A stretch of DNA of 64,000 bases, from assembly GCA_964467315.1 (NCBI GenBank), contig CAYXSA010000010.1:1-64000 (forward strand), written 5' to 3'. Origin of the DNA: JAAFIM01 sp964467315 (GTDB lineage: Bacteria > Bacteroidota > Bacteroidia > Chitinophagales > Saprospiraceae). The notes below the pieces were generated by a model, which saw only the letters and a program-made list of their open reading frames with translations, was not told where the DNA came from and ran no database searches. Both the position numbers and the translations under genes were made by a program. Below are positions 8,872-17,937 of the stretch, one piece after another (the stretch's first letter is position 1; the number at the start of each line of letters is the position of its first letter).

Positions 8872-8893
8872 AGTCGTAATGTTCGCTTTTGCA

Positions 8894-8921
8894 CAAATAT
8901 AGCGATAGTTACGAGTTACAA
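8894..8921 (-). promoter_or_regulatory. Bacteroidota-type promoter of the GCS2-CBS gene
   Basis: On the minus strand, TTG (8919-8921) is followed after 17 bp by TATATTTG (8894-8901). This matches the TTG / TAnnTTTG consensus, with the -7 element 23 bp before the ATG. Confidence 0.65.
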
Positions 8922-9064
8922 GTTACGAAAACGAAGTTAACGCGAAGCGAATTGCGATTATTTGCTTTGGGTATTTTTCGCTGCGTGTTCACTTCGCTGC
9001 GCGACAGGTCTGCGCCGTTCGTGTTCACTTTTCGCTACGCGTTCACTTCGTGGTCACTTTTCAC

Positions 9065-9151
9065 TTTTTTGGGCGTGCCGCTGCGCCAAAAAGGGCGCAG
9101 CGTCGGGCTATTCGCTGCGGGGCAAAGCCCCTACGCTACTATCCCTCACGC
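9065..9151 (-). repeat. Family A repeat, copy 5 (first of a head-to-head pair)
   Basis: T-tract, GGGCGTGCC, stem GCTGCGCC/GGGCGCAGC, GTCGGGCTAT, short cassette, CTATCCCTCACGC. Its GTGAGGG end faces that of the copy at 9254. The 570-bp gap 8872-9441 holds this pair, the promoter at 8894 and a 130-bp stretch (8930-9060) rich in the word GTTCACTT. Between the pair lie two further palindromes (9160-9181 and 9219-9243). Confidence 0.8.
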
Positions 9152-9253
9152 AACTTGCAAGACCGCCAAAGGGGCGGTCTGCGCTGGCGCAGTCCCCAAA
9201 AAACAAACTAAAAAAATTGCCCGCCGCAACTTTTTGCGGCGGGCGCAAAATTC

Positions 9254-9402
9254 GCGTGAGGGATAGTAGGGGCGAATCAACATTCGCCCTTTTAGGGCGA
9301 TGATGATACGCCCCAAATAGCCCGACCCGCGCCCCGTAGAGCCGTAGCATGCTACGGCTCCGCCGCCTTTGCGGCGGGGGCGCAGGGGCACGCCCAAAAA
9401 AA
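9254..9402 (+). repeat. Family A repeat, copy 6 (second of a head-to-head pair)
   Basis: GCGTGAGGGATAG, cassette GGGGCGAATCAACATTCGCCC, AATAGCCCGACC, nested AGCCGTAGCATGCTACGGCT cassette, GGGCACGCCC, A-tract. The A-tract ends 40 bp from the stop codon of the outer membrane gene at 9442. Confidence 0.85.
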
Positions 9403-9441
9403 CAGCAGCCCCATTTTTTCGGAACTGCTGCTTTTGGCGTT

Positions 9442-10344
9442 TTAGAAAACTACCCCGATGCGCAGGGCGATATTTTGGAAGGCAGTGCGCGGATTTTTCT
9501 CCACGTAGCGCTCGCCGACAGGGTTGGCAGTATCGAGTGGGTCGTACAACTCTATCTTTTTGGTGATATCGAGTACGCCCGCGCTGTAATAAATGCCGCC
9601 GATGAGCCGTATGCCGTCGGGCCCTGTGGGTGCCCATTCTACGCCTGCGCCTACGCCCGCAGCGATTTGAATGGGGATAATTTCGCTGTATAAATTTTCT
9701 TTCGTAGACTCGCCGCCGTACATGCCCATGTATACAGCCGTGCCGCTGCTGGTGTCGGCGCTGGCGTGCAAGAAGTCCGCTTCAGCCGTTGGGGCTGTGA
9801 TGTTGCCGCGCGCGGAGACGGGAATCAGTATGTCGATGGTCGGCAGGTGGAAAAATGCGCGCAAGTAAGACTCGCCAAATTCCTCCGTTACGAGTTTGAA
9901 GCCCGCCGAGATAGGCACATAATTGACCGAATACTTGATGGTCGTGCCCTGTGTGAAGCTTAGATTTTCGCCGCTGATAGGGCGCTGATTGCGCACCGAT
10001 TCGGGCAAACTGGCGCTGTTGCTGCTGGCGAAAGCGGCTTTATCCAAGTCGCTATTGGGCAAAAGTCTGCCGCCGTCGCGGTATTTGAGCGTGCCGCCCG
10101 CGCCTGCCAAAAAGCCCGTGCCGAAGGTGATGGCGTAGTTTTTCCCCTCGTTGAGATAAATATCGCCTTGCACACCGAAGCGGAAAGCCACATTAGCCCC
10201 CGCGCCCGTTACGGCTTTTTCGTTGCTACCCATGAAGGATATAGAGGGGTCGATGTGCACGCCAAACTTGAAGCCGCCCTGCGCTTGGGCTGTAGTAGCA
10301 AGCGCCCCAAGCAGCAGCGCTGAAGAAAGGAATTGTTTAATCAT
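9442..10344 (-). CDS. Outer membrane beta-barrel protein
   Basis: 300 residues. The signal peptide (MIKQFLSSALLLGALATTAQAQ) is followed by alternating amphipathic strands (FKFGVHIDPSISF, ANVAFRFGVQGDIYL, YAITFGTGFLAG, INYVPISAGF-type) and the chain ends with ALRIGVVF, i.e. a C-terminal Phe as expected for a BAM-assembled barrel. The pattern fits the PorT/outer-membrane-beta-barrel families of Bacteroidota. Two loops contain acidic and serine-rich inserts. Function unknown. A TACCTTTG -7-like element is found 56 bp upstream. Confidence 0.8.
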   Translation of the reverse strand: MIKQFLSSALLLGALATTAQAQGGFKFGVHIDPSISFMGSNEKAVTGAGANVAFRFGVQGDIYLNEGKNYAITFGTGFLAGAGGTLKYRDGGRLLPNSDLDKAAFASSNSASLPESVRNQRPISGENLSFTQGTTIKYSVNYVPISAGFKLVTEEFGESYLRAFFHLPTIDILIPVSARGNITAPTAEADFLHASADTSSGTAVYMGMYGGESTKENLYSEIIPIQIAAGVGAGVEWAPTGPDGIRLIGGIYYSAGVLDITKKIELYDPLDTANPVGERYVEKNPRTAFQNIALRIGVVF

Positions 10345-10399
10345 TGTTATCTTGTTGTTTTTGTGCGATTTAGATAGACTGAAAACGTGGATTGCGTCG

Positions 10400-10407
10400 C
10401 AAAGGTA
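10400..10407 (-). promoter_or_regulatory. Possible -7 element of the outer membrane gene
   Basis: TACCTTTG on the minus strand matches TAnnTTTG. No TTG at the proper spacing was found, so this is a half-site call. Confidence 0.35.
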
Positions 10408-10427
10408 AGCGAAAAAACATAGCTTTA

Positions 10428-12272
10428 TTAAGGGTGATACAGGAAAATGCGGCTAACGATTTCCGTTACGCGTCCGTTGCGCGTATAGATGCGCCGTGTC
10501 CAGTTGCCTTGCTTATCGAAGGTGTATTCGTATATATTTTTTTCTACTACCGTTTTGCCGTCTTCGCCGTAGGTGATTTGCTGCAAGGGCAGCTTGCCCG
10601 ACTTATCAAACAGGTTTTTTCGGCGCAGGCTTTTACCTTTTTCGTTTTTTTGGTAGACGTATATGTTATTGCCAAATTTATCGTATTCAAACAGGGTCGT
10701 ATACGGCAAGGCTTTGCCGCTTTCATCGAAGCCCTGCCGCTCATCAGACAATAAAAGCCGCTTTTTGTTGTACTTAAAGCTGATAATTTCTGCGGGCTGC
10801 TCGGCTTTGTTGTAGAGTGTAGAGCGTATGACCAGTGTCGTTTTGGGGTCGCATTCGTACTTAAAAACTATATTCGTCGTATCGGGCGCTGCATCAGGGG
10901 CAAAGGGCGGTGGCTGCTGTATGGTCTGTATCGTTTTTTTGATAGGGCAATTGGTATTGTCATTGCGGCGCAGGGTGATTTCTTGCATCAATTTCGTGCC
11001 CGCCTTTTTGTAGTCGGCAAGCGTGAAAGGCTGCTGTAGCTGATACGTGGACTGCTGTATAAATATCCCCCCATCGCTATACAAGTACTTATCTACGCTG
11101 CTGGGTTCTTGCATCGGATTGCGACAAAAGCGCCAGACCTCCAGTATCGCATCGCGCTGCCCGTAGATGGTTAGTTCTTCCGTTTCTACGATATTGCTGC
11201 TATGTCGGTGTGCGGTGAGTTGGTTTGTGCCTGTGCTGTCGTAGGTGTACGTATTGTGCCAAAGTATTTCGCCTGTGGGCGATACGGATTCGCGCAAAAA
11301 AACTTTTTGCTGCGGATTAAAATAGCTAATCACCTTATCGATAAGCGCGCTATCGGCATCGTGTCGGGTTTTGACGATAGTACGGCGCACGTCGTCGTGC
11401 TGGTAATGCGTCGTTGTTTTTAGCTTCAGCTCGAAGGGGGGCACAAAATCGGGTTCGTAATGCCAAACTCTTAGCGGACGCTGCCGCTCGTCGTAACTGT
11501 GGCTATCGCGCTGAATGATGCCGCCCCGCGCATCTCGGATTTCGGTGATATTGCGCAAATTTAGGCTATCATATTGATAGCGCTCCACGCTGCTAAGCGT
11601 ACCATCGCTCTCGTAATGATGCTTTTCTGTGAGCCTGCGCTGCGCATCGTAGGAGTAAAGCCACTTGCCTATAAGCTGTTGCCGCAGATAATGCAGCTCT
11701 TCGCTTGGCTGCCCGTCCTCGTCGTAGAGCCACTGCCGCCGCTCGAAGGTGTCGAGCTTGGGGCTGATATTGAGCTGCCTAACGATTTTTTTGTTTTTTC
11801 CGTACTCATTTGCCTGATTGTACCAAAGGCTGCTATCGGGATAGTCGTAGCGCGTATGCGTGCACAAGCCCTCTGCGTTATAGGTATTATAGACGTTTTG
11901 ATTTGGAAATTTCAGATTGCGCAAGCTCTGCCTTTGCAGGGTGCAAAGCCGATTTTGTAGGTCGTATTTATAGACCTCGTCCGTGAGCAAAGTCCCCCGA
12001 AAGTCCAAACTATGCCGCGCCAATACATAACCTTTGGGGCTATAGATGTGGATTTTTTCCGCAAAGCCCAAATCCGTGCTCGGATTGTCCATATCTTGAG
12101 TATAGACGGACATACTGCGCACCCGCCCTTTCAGGTTTTCCTTTGCCCAATCGGTAGGCGGACCGATTGGGGGCGCGTCTTTGGGGCGTTTTTGCGCTTC
12201 TGCAGGCATAGCCCAAAGTAGCAAATAGGCAGCAAGCACATAGCGCCAGCAGTTTTGTCTAAATATCTTCAT
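10428..12272 (-). CDS. Secreted YD-repeat (RHS-like) protein
   Basis: 614 residues. The signal peptide (MKIFRQNCWRYVLAAYLLLWAMPAEAQ) precedes some ten RHS/YD-type repeats, visible as YDLQNRLCTLQR, YDEDGQPSEE, YDAQRRLTEKHHYESDG, YDSLNLRNITEIRDARG, YDERQRPLRVW and similar units to the C-terminus (FDKQGNWTRRIYTRNGRVTEI). YD repeats form beta-helical shells; no toxin domain or hypervariable C-terminus follows, so this is probably a surface structural protein rather than a polymorphic toxin. An in-frame ATG at 12293 would add seven residues; the ATG at 12272 gives the cleaner signal peptide. Confidence 0.75.
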   Translation of the reverse strand: MKIFRQNCWRYVLAAYLLLWAMPAEAQKRPKDAPPIGPPTDWAKENLKGRVRSMSVYTQDMDNPSTDLGFAEKIHIYSPKGYVLARHSLDFRGTLLTDEVYKYDLQNRLCTLQRQSLRNLKFPNQNVYNTYNAEGLCTHTRYDYPDSSLWYNQANEYGKNKKIVRQLNISPKLDTFERRQWLYDEDGQPSEELHYLRQQLIGKWLYSYDAQRRLTEKHHYESDGTLSSVERYQYDSLNLRNITEIRDARGGIIQRDSHSYDERQRPLRVWHYEPDFVPPFELKLKTTTHYQHDDVRRTIVKTRHDADSALIDKVISYFNPQQKVFLRESVSPTGEILWHNTYTYDSTGTNQLTAHRHSSNIVETEELTIYGQRDAILEVWRFCRNPMQEPSSVDKYLYSDGGIFIQQSTYQLQQPFTLADYKKAGTKLMQEITLRRNDNTNCPIKKTIQTIQQPPPFAPDAAPDTTNIVFKYECDPKTTLVIRSTLYNKAEQPAEIISFKYNKKRLLLSDERQGFDESGKALPYTTLFEYDKFGNNIYVYQKNEKGKSLRRKNLFDKSGKLPLQQITYGEDGKTVVEKNIYEYTFDKQGNWTRRIYTRNGRVTEIVSRIFLYHP

Positions 12273-12334
12273 GCTCTTTATTTTCGGTTGCATCTTGGCA
12301 CAAACTTAAAAAAAAACTGCGATAGCGTCTTAAG

Positions 12335-12426
12335 TTTTTTTTGGGCGTGCCCGCCTGCCTAAAAAGGGCAGGCGGTCGGGCTATTTGGGGCGACTGCGAA
12401 GCAGCCGCCCCTACTATCCCTCACGC
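12335..12426 (-). repeat. Family A repeat, copy 7 (first of a head-to-head pair)
   Basis: T-tract, GGGCGTGCCC, stem GCCTGCC/GGCAGGC, GGTCGGGCTAT, GGGGCGAC...GCAGCCGCCCC cassette, CTATCCCTCACGC. The A-tract end faces the YD-repeat gene. Between it and the next copy there are two more stems (GCAGGCTGCGC.. and CCCCCGCTAC..GTAGCGGGGG). Confidence 0.85.
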
Positions 12427-12515
12427 AAAGATGGCGCAGGCTGCGCAAAGGGCGCAGCCTGCATTTTATGATGTTACGAAAAAGCCCCCGCTACCCTTTG
12501 TAGCGGGGGATAATT

Positions 12516-12634
12516 GCATGAGGGATAGCAATGTAGGGGCGCGTGTAGGGGCAGACCCATGTGTCTGCCCTCGCCCCGAAATGAATAGCCCGACCGCAGC
12601 CCCTTTTTGGGCTGCGGGCATGCCCAACAAAAAA
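12516..12634 (+). repeat. Family A repeat, copy 8 (second of a head-to-head pair)
   Basis: GCATGAGGGATAG, two nested cassettes (GTAGGGGC and GGGCAGACCCATGTGTCTGCCC), AATAGCCCGACC, stem GCAGCCCC/GGGCTGC, GGGCATGCCC, A-tract. The A-tract ends 3 bp before the stop codon of the lipoprotein gene at 12637. Confidence 0.85.
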
Positions 12635-12636
12635 GG

Positions 12637-13200
12637 CTATTCTACCCGCCGCCCCGACATTTTGCGCCGCTCTACGGTCATTTTATTGACCTGCGATTTT
12701 TTGAGCATCAAACGCGCCTGCGTGCCGCGCCCTACGCTCTGCTCGTAGCCCGAATAGGTGCGCGCCGTGTAGCGATTGCCTGCATAATCGACCTTGATGC
12801 TATCGCCCTGCGTCTGCAATACATAATAACGCTCGCCCTCTGCGCTTGCTGTTTTCTTTTCGAGCCCAAAAGGCAAAAAGCGCCCCTCGCCCGACTCAAA
12901 GGAGACCTCTACCCTGCCGCTATCGGCTTTTGTGCAGACACCCGAAGTACCTTTGGGCAGGTCGATGATATTGATGTATTTGCCATTTTCCAGCTGCACC
13001 TTGCCCGCATTGGTAGCCGCTTGGCTCGAATGTACCACCCGAATAAGCTCCACATCTCGGTCTATATAAAACTGCAAGCGCGTAAGCTCTACCTTCTTTT
13101 GCTCCAAAGCATGGCGCAGCGTTTCAGTAAAATATACCTTCGTCGTACAAGCGCTAAAACTCAAAATTAGCGCCGCGAAAAAAAGAAATTTGGCATTCAT
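12637..13200 (-). CDS. Predicted lipoprotein, unknown function
   Basis: 187 residues with a signal peptide and lipobox FSAC (MNAKFLFFAALILSFSACTTK). The mature part starts with a helical, charged stretch (ETLRHALEQKKVELTRLQFYIDRDVEL), followed by beta-rich sequence (KYINIIDLPKGTSGV, SGRVEVSFESGEGRFLPFGL, ERYYVLQTQGDSIKVDYAGNRYTA) and an Arg/Lys-rich tail. Resembles hypothetical Bacteroidota lipoproteins; I cannot name a family. It lies downstream of secA on the same strand, separated by secA's terminator. Confidence 0.8.
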   Translation of the reverse strand: MNAKFLFFAALILSFSACTTKVYFTETLRHALEQKKVELTRLQFYIDRDVELIRVVHSSQAATNAGKVQLENGKYINIIDLPKGTSGVCTKADSGRVEVSFESGEGRFLPFGLEKKTASAEGERYYVLQTQGDSIKVDYAGNRYTARTYSGYEQSVGRGTQARLMLKKSQVNKMTVERRKMSGRRVE

Positions 13201-13230
13201 ATATACTTAAATACGATATAATTAAAACAC

Positions 13231-13265
13231 AAAAATACGCACAGACCTATAAAATCCGTGCGTAT
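13231..13265 (-). terminator. Intrinsic terminator of secA
   Basis: On the minus strand: stem ATACGCAC / GTGCGTAT with a 15-nt loop, followed by TTTTT. It lies 29 bp after the secA stop codon. Confidence 0.75.
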
Positions 13266-13293
13266 CCTTCATGCAGTTATCTAATCTGGGAGC

Positions 13294-16200
13294 TTAGCGC
13301 CCATGACAATTTTTGAATTTTTTGCCACTACCACAGGGGCAAGTATCATTGCGGTCTACTTTTGGCGCGCTGACAAAGGGCTGATTTTTGGGCGGTAGTT
13401 GCTGCTGTGGCGGCTGTTGGCGGCGCTCTTCGGCTTCTGCTTCCGCGCGCTGCTGGGCAACGCGGCGTTGCATTTCTTGCTGCTGGCGGGCTTCCTCCAT
13501 TTGTCGGCGCTCTTCATCGGAAACGGTTACCGTTTGCGCATCTTCCTCTCTGCGCACGGGCACAGAACCGCGCATGAGATAAGAGATAATTTCCCGATTG
13601 ATGCGCTCTACGAAGGTTTGGAAGATGCCGAAAGCCTTTTGCTTGTAGATAACGAGGGGGTCTTTTTGCTCGAATTGGGCTGAAGTTACCTGCTCTCTTA
13701 GCTCCTCCATATCGCGCAAATGCTCCTTCCAAGCGTTATCGACAAGGGCAAGCGATACGCTGCGCTCTATCTCTTTGACTAAGCTCATGCCTTCGGTGGC
13801 TATCATTTCCTTCATATCTACGCCGACTTGCAAGCCGCGTATACCGTCCGTAAATGGCAGGGCGATGCGCTGATAGTTGTTGTTGGGGTCGTCCAAAAGT
13901 TGCTGTACGACTTCGATGAGGAAGCCGCGAATGTTTTTGAACTTGTGTTCGTAGTTATCCATAGCCTCCTGATGCAGTTCATCGGCGAGGGCTTGGAGGG
14001 GTTTGGAGCGCAGGGCATTTTCTTGTAGCTGCGATTCCATACCCAAGTAGTTGATACATTCTTGCTGGAATTTTGCGAAGTCGTTGGACTTTTTGAAGTT
14101 TTCGACGACTTCCGTGCCCACATTGTAGCACATATCGCTGATGTCGATGCTGAGGCGCTCGCCGTATAGGGCATTATTGCGGCGTTTGTAGATAGCGCCG
14201 CGCTGTATGTTCATAACGTCGTCGTATTCCAGCAAGCGCTTGCGCATACCGAAGTTATTTTCTTCGACTTTCTTTTGTGCGCGCTCTATGGATTTGGTTA
14301 TCATACCGTGCTGCAATACGTCGCCTTCCTTGTGTCCGAGTCTATCCATGAGCGAGGCGATACGGTCAGAGCCGAATAGGCGCATGAGTTTATCTTCGAG
14401 CGATACGAAAAACTGGGAAGAACCCACATCGCCTTGACGACCTGCGCGACCGCGTAGCTGTCTATCGACGCGGCGGGAGTCATGCCGCTCTGTGCCGATG
14501 ATAGCCAGACCACCTGCCTGACGGACGGCATCGGATATTTTGATGTCGGTACCGCGACCTGCCATATTGGTGGCGATGGTTACCTGCCCTGTCTGCCCTG
14601 CTTGGGCGACAATTTCGGCTTCGCGGGCGTGTTGCTTGGCATTGAGTACATTGTGTTTGATGCCACGAAGCTGCAAAAAGCGGCTTAATTTTTCGGAGTT
14701 TTGTACGGAGGTAGTACCGACGAGGATAGGGCGACCAAGCTCTACGAGGCGGGCGATTTCTTCTACGACGGCATTAAATTTTTCGCGTTCCGTTTTGTAG
14801 ACTAAGTCATTTTGGTCTTTGCGTGCGATATTGCGGTTGGTGGGCACAACGACCACATCGAGCTTATAGATGTCCCAAAACTCAGCTGCTTCCGTTTCTG
14901 CTGTGCCCGTCATACCTGCGAGTTTGTGGTACATACGGAAGAAGTTTTGCAGGGTAACGGTAGCGTATGTTTGGGTGGATTGCTCAATTTGTACGTTTTC
15001 TTTGGCTTCGATGGCTTGGTGTAGCCCATCGGAGTAGCGTCTGCCTTCGAGCACGCGACCAGTTTGCTCGTCGACGATTTTCACTTTGCCGTCTACGACG
15101 ATGTATTCGTCTTCTTTCTCGAAAAGGGTGTAGGCTTTTACGAGTTGTTGGAGGGCGTGTAGTCGTTCGGTTTTGGCGGCATAGCGCTGTAGGGCGGCGG
15201 TTTTTTGCTGCTGGCGCTCTTGGGGTTCGAGTTTGGTTTGGCGGTCGTATTCGTTGAGAATGGCGGTGATATTTTCCAATACGAAGAGGTCGGGGTCATT
15301 GCTCCCGCGTCCTAAGAACATAGCGCCTTTATCGGTGAGTTCTACGCCGCGTTGTTTTTCGTCGATAACGAAGTATAGGGGTGCATCGGCGATGCGCATA
15401 TTTTTGCCTTGCTCGCCTAAGTAGTAGTTTTCGGTATTGCGTAGGACGGTGCCAATGCCTTGCTCGCTTAGATACTTGATAAGTGCGCGATTTTTGGGCA
15501 GGGCGCGATGTGCGCGGAAGAGGGAAAGACCGCCGCCGCCTTCTTCGTAGCTGGTATTGCCTGCGGCGATTTTGGTTTTGGCATCGCGCAACAGTTCGTT
15601 CATAAGCTTTTTTTGCTCTTCGACGAGGGCTTCTACGGGGCGTTTGAGCGCCATGTAGAGTTCGTCGCGGTTGTCGCGGGTGGTGGGTCCTGAGATGATG
15701 AGGGGTGTACGCGCATCGTCTATGAGTACGGAGTCGACCTCATCGACCATAGCGTAATGAAATTTGCGTTGAACGATGTCATCGACGGAGTGCGCCATAT
15801 TGTCGCGCAGGTAGTCGAAGCCAAATTCGTTGTTGGTGCCGTAGATAACGTCGGCGCGATAGGCTTCGCGGCGTTCGGGCGAGTTGGGTTGGTATTTGTC
15901 GATACAGTCGACGGTGAGGAAGAGGAAGTTGAGGAGTGGAGCCATCCATTCGGAGTCGCGTCGAGCGAGGTAATCATTGACGGTAACGACATGAATGCCT
16001 TCTCCAGATAGACCATTGAGGTAGGTGGGCAGGGTGGCTACGAGGGTTTTGCCCTCGCCTGTAGCCATTTCGGCGATTTTGCCTTGATGTAGGACGATAC
16101 CGCCCATGAGTTGCACGTCGTAGTGCACCATATCCCAAGTAACCTGTCCGCCAGCGGCGAGCCAAGTTTTTTGCCAGATGGCGTTGGTCCCCTCGAAGGA

Positions 16201-16647
16201 AAGGAAGGTATTGCGTTCGCCTAATTTGGCTGCGAGATTGCGGTCAAAATCGGTAGCGGTGGTGGTGAGCGTTTCGTTTTGGGTAAAGCGTCGGGCGGTT
16301 TCTTTGACGACGGCGAAGGCTTGGGGTAGGATGCCCAAGAGAATTTCTTCGAGAGCTTTATCGCGGTCTTTTTTGACGCGGTCTACGTTGTCGTAGATGC
16401 CTTGTTTTTTATCGACGTTTTCCGTTGCTTTTGCTTGCTCGCGGAGTTTGGCTATTTCTTCGTCGATGGGTCGCAGCCCTTCGGCGATGCGGGCGCGGAA
16501 CTCTATGGTTTTGCCGCGTAGTTGGTCATTGCTCAAAGCGGAGAGCTTGGCAAATTCTTCGTTAATTTTCGCTACTGTAGGGCGTAGCGCCTTTATATCG
16601 CGGTCTTGTTTGCTGCCGCCAAATAGTCTTTTTAAGAAACCGAACAT
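13294..16647 (-). CDS. secA: Preprotein translocase ATPase SecA
   Basis: 1,117 residues, the long SecA form normal for Bacteroidota. It drives proteins through SecYEG. Visible motifs: Walker A ATGEGKT in the stretch GKIAEMATGEGKTLVA, VTVNDYLARRD, the DEVDSVLIDDARTPLIISG Walker B region, the helicase-II block IATNMAGRGTDIK, and GTERHDSRRVDRQLRGRAGRQGD. The C-terminus has a Gln-rich linker and the zinc-binding motif CPCGSGKKFKNCHG used for SecB or ribosome contact. It is monocistronic: -7 element upstream and terminator downstream. Start ATG at 16647. Confidence 0.97.
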   Translation of the reverse strand: MFGFLKRLFGGSKQDRDIKALRPTVAKINEEFAKLSALSNDQLRGKTIEFRARIAEGLRPIDEEIAKLREQAKATENVDKKQGIYDNVDRVKKDRDKALEEILLGILPQAFAVVKETARRFTQNETLTTTATDFDRNLAAKLGERNTFLSFEGTNAIWQKTWLAAGGQVTWDMVHYDVQLMGGIVLHQGKIAEMATGEGKTLVATLPTYLNGLSGEGIHVVTVNDYLARRDSEWMAPLLNFLFLTVDCIDKYQPNSPERREAYRADVIYGTNNEFGFDYLRDNMAHSVDDIVQRKFHYAMVDEVDSVLIDDARTPLIISGPTTRDNRDELYMALKRPVEALVEEQKKLMNELLRDAKTKIAAGNTSYEEGGGGLSLFRAHRALPKNRALIKYLSEQGIGTVLRNTENYYLGEQGKNMRIADAPLYFVIDEKQRGVELTDKGAMFLGRGSNDPDLFVLENITAILNEYDRQTKLEPQERQQQKTAALQRYAAKTERLHALQQLVKAYTLFEKEDEYIVVDGKVKIVDEQTGRVLEGRRYSDGLHQAIEAKENVQIEQSTQTYATVTLQNFFRMYHKLAGMTGTAETEAAEFWDIYKLDVVVVPTNRNIARKDQNDLVYKTEREKFNAVVEEIARLVELGRPILVGTTSVQNSEKLSRFLQLRGIKHNVLNAKQHAREAEIVAQAGQTGQVTIATNMAGRGTDIKISDAVRQAGGLAIIGTERHDSRRVDRQLRGRAGRQGDVGSSQFFVSLEDKLMRLFGSDRIASLMDRLGHKEGDVLQHGMITKSIERAQKKVEENNFGMRKRLLEYDDVMNIQRGAIYKRRNNALYGERLSIDISDMCYNVGTEVVENFKKSNDFAKFQQECINYLGMESQLQENALRSKPLQALADELHQEAMDNYEHKFKNIRGFLIEVVQQLLDDPNNNYQRIALPFTDGIRGLQVGVDMKEMIATEGMSLVKEIERSVSLALVDNAWKEHLRDMEELREQVTSAQFEQKDPLVIYKQKAFGIFQTFVERINREIISYLMRGSVPVRREEDAQTVTVSDEERRQMEEARQQQEMQRRVAQQRAEAEAEERRQQPPQQQLPPKNQPFVSAPKVDRNDTCPCGSGKKFKNCHGR

Positions 16648-16679
16648 CTTGGATATAGGTATAATTTTTGTAAACCGCG

Positions 16680-16687
16680 CAAAGATA
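16680..16687 (-). promoter_or_regulatory. Possible -7 element of secA
   Basis: TATCTTTG on the minus strand, 32 bp before the secA ATG. It matches TAnnTTTG; no good TTG at -33 was seen. Confidence 0.45.
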
Positions 16688-16773
16688 AAGATTTTTTTTG
16701 TCGCTATATTCGTTCCGAAAACTTATATTGTGCTAAATTGTCGGGTTTGGCTGTCTTTTTGTCAGGCAGTCTC

Positions 16774-16846
16774 GCGCGCCGCGCCCGTTCGCTCCCTTTC
16801 GGTCGCGTCTACTCGCAGCTACGCTGCTTCGTGGTGCGGCGCGGCG
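16774..16846 (+). repeat. Family E repeat, copy 1
   Basis: About 70 bp shared, in inverted orientation, with 26293-26362. Shared words include TTCGCTCCCTT, CGCGTCTACTCGCAGCTACG and CTGCTTCGTGGTG, flanked by GCGCCGCG-type ends. Function unknown. Together with the secA -7 element and the next family A copy it fills the 317-bp gap. Confidence 0.75.
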
Positions 16847-16852
16847 CAGGTC

Positions 16853-16939
16853 GCGTGAGGGATAGTAGCGCCGCGATTTATCGCGGCGTGGATAGCCCGA
16901 CCGCCCGACCTTTTAAGGAGGGCGGGCACGCCAAAAAAA
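16853..16939 (+). repeat. Family A repeat, copy 9
   Basis: GCGTGAGGGATAG, cassette GCGCCGCGATTTATCGCGGCG, GGATAGCCCGACC, stem GCCCGACCTTTTAAGGAGGGC, GGGCACGCC, A-tract. The A-tract ends 25 bp before the ATG at 16965. Confidence 0.85.
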
Positions 16940-16964
16940 GCTAATTCACCACTACATACACACT

Positions 16965-17783
16965 ATGAAAGCAGCAATTTTGGGATTTTTATTGGCTTTC
17001 GCGGCGGCTACGAGCCTATGTGCGCAGGAGAGCAACGGCGGATTTCCGTTTAAGGAGGGGGAAACTTATGTGCTACACGCCGACCGCGTGAATGTGCGCG
17101 CTACGCCGAGCAGCGAGGGCAAAGTAGTCGATAATTTGCCCATGGCGAGCGCGATTTCTGTGGAGGAATTGCTGGAAAAAAGTTTCAAAATGGGAGAAGT
17201 AACGGCACGCTGGGTAAAAATCAGCTACCAAAAGGACGGAAAAACGAAAAGCGGCTATATCTGGAGCGGGCTTATCGCCTTGACTTCCTACCAAGAAGCA
17301 GATTTGACGGCAACTTTTGGCTATAATACCGCCGCCAAAAACAGCAGCAAAGAGGGGCAACTGCGTTTGAGTTTGAAAGGCAAAGAAATCGCTTCCGTCA
17401 ATTTTGACAGTCCGATAAATTGGATTAGCAATAGCCCCGAATTAGTGCCCGTCGGCAAAAAAGGCTTCACGGGGCTGCAAAATATCTTTACGCTCAACTA
17501 TTCGGAGGATTACTGCGGCGGCGCAGCGTATGCGGAATACGTTTTTTGGACAGCCGAAAATAAGCTTGTGCACGTGCATACGACTTCCGAAGGGGCAGAT
17601 GCGCCCGTTTTCGCCAGCGAAACGCAGACCTTCCCAGAGGACGAGGGCGGCAAACCGAACTGCCTGCACATCAAGCGCGAATCGGGCGAGATGAACGAGG
17701 AAGGCGAAGAGGTCATCAACGAGCGCGAAGACTTTTGGCTGAAATGGGACGGCAAGCAGATGCGAAAAACGGCGAAGCCTTAG
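16965..17783 (+). CDS. Secreted SH3-domain protein
   Basis: 272 residues. Signal peptide (MKAAILGFLLAFAAATSLCAQ), then a bacterial SH3 domain at about residues 33-100 (YVLHADRVNVRATPSSEGKVVDNL ... WVKISYQKDGKTKSGYIWSGLI). Such domains often bind cell-wall peptides. The C-terminal half contains LRLSLKGKEIASVNF, CGGAAYAEYVFWTAENKLVHVH and an acidic segment, and is unrecognised. Upstream are only repeats; a family B repeat follows. Confidence 0.8.
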   Translation: MKAAILGFLLAFAAATSLCAQESNGGFPFKEGETYVLHADRVNVRATPSSEGKVVDNLPMASAISVEELLEKSFKMGEVTARWVKISYQKDGKTKSGYIWSGLIALTSYQEADLTATFGYNTAAKNSSKEGQLRLSLKGKEIASVNFDSPINWISNSPELVPVGKKGFTGLQNIFTLNYSEDYCGGAAYAEYVFWTAENKLVHVHTTSEGADAPVFASETQTFPEDEGGKPNCLHIKRESGEMNEEGEEVINEREDFWLKWDGKQMRKTAKP

Positions 17784-17819
17784 GATTGTACTTGGTGTAT
17801 AGGTTGCGCTTGGTGTATA

Positions 17820-17892
17820 GGTACTGCGCTGCTCGCTACGCTCGCAGCGCTGGTACAATGCCGCCTTGCGGCGGCAGTGGTAGCAAGTATCT
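17820..17892 (-). repeat. Family B repeat, copy 3
   Basis: GGTACTGCGCTGCTCGC, second hairpin, then the inner palindrome GCCGCCTTGCGGCGGC and GGTAGCAAGTA. It lies in the convergent gap between the SH3 gene and the TonB-dependent receptor, so not at a gene start. Confidence 0.8.
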
Positions 17893-17937
17893 ACGAATTT
17901 ATTGGAACAACTGCCGCCTGCTTGGAATTAGCAAAAA

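Noticed and set aside
10428..12272. YD-repeat gene as a polymorphic toxin
   Set aside because: No hypervariable C-terminal toxin domain and no immunity gene next to it; repeats run to the end of the protein.
13388..16858. Open frames on the plus strand across secA
   Set aside because: They are antisense shadows; secA motifs are continuous on the minus strand.
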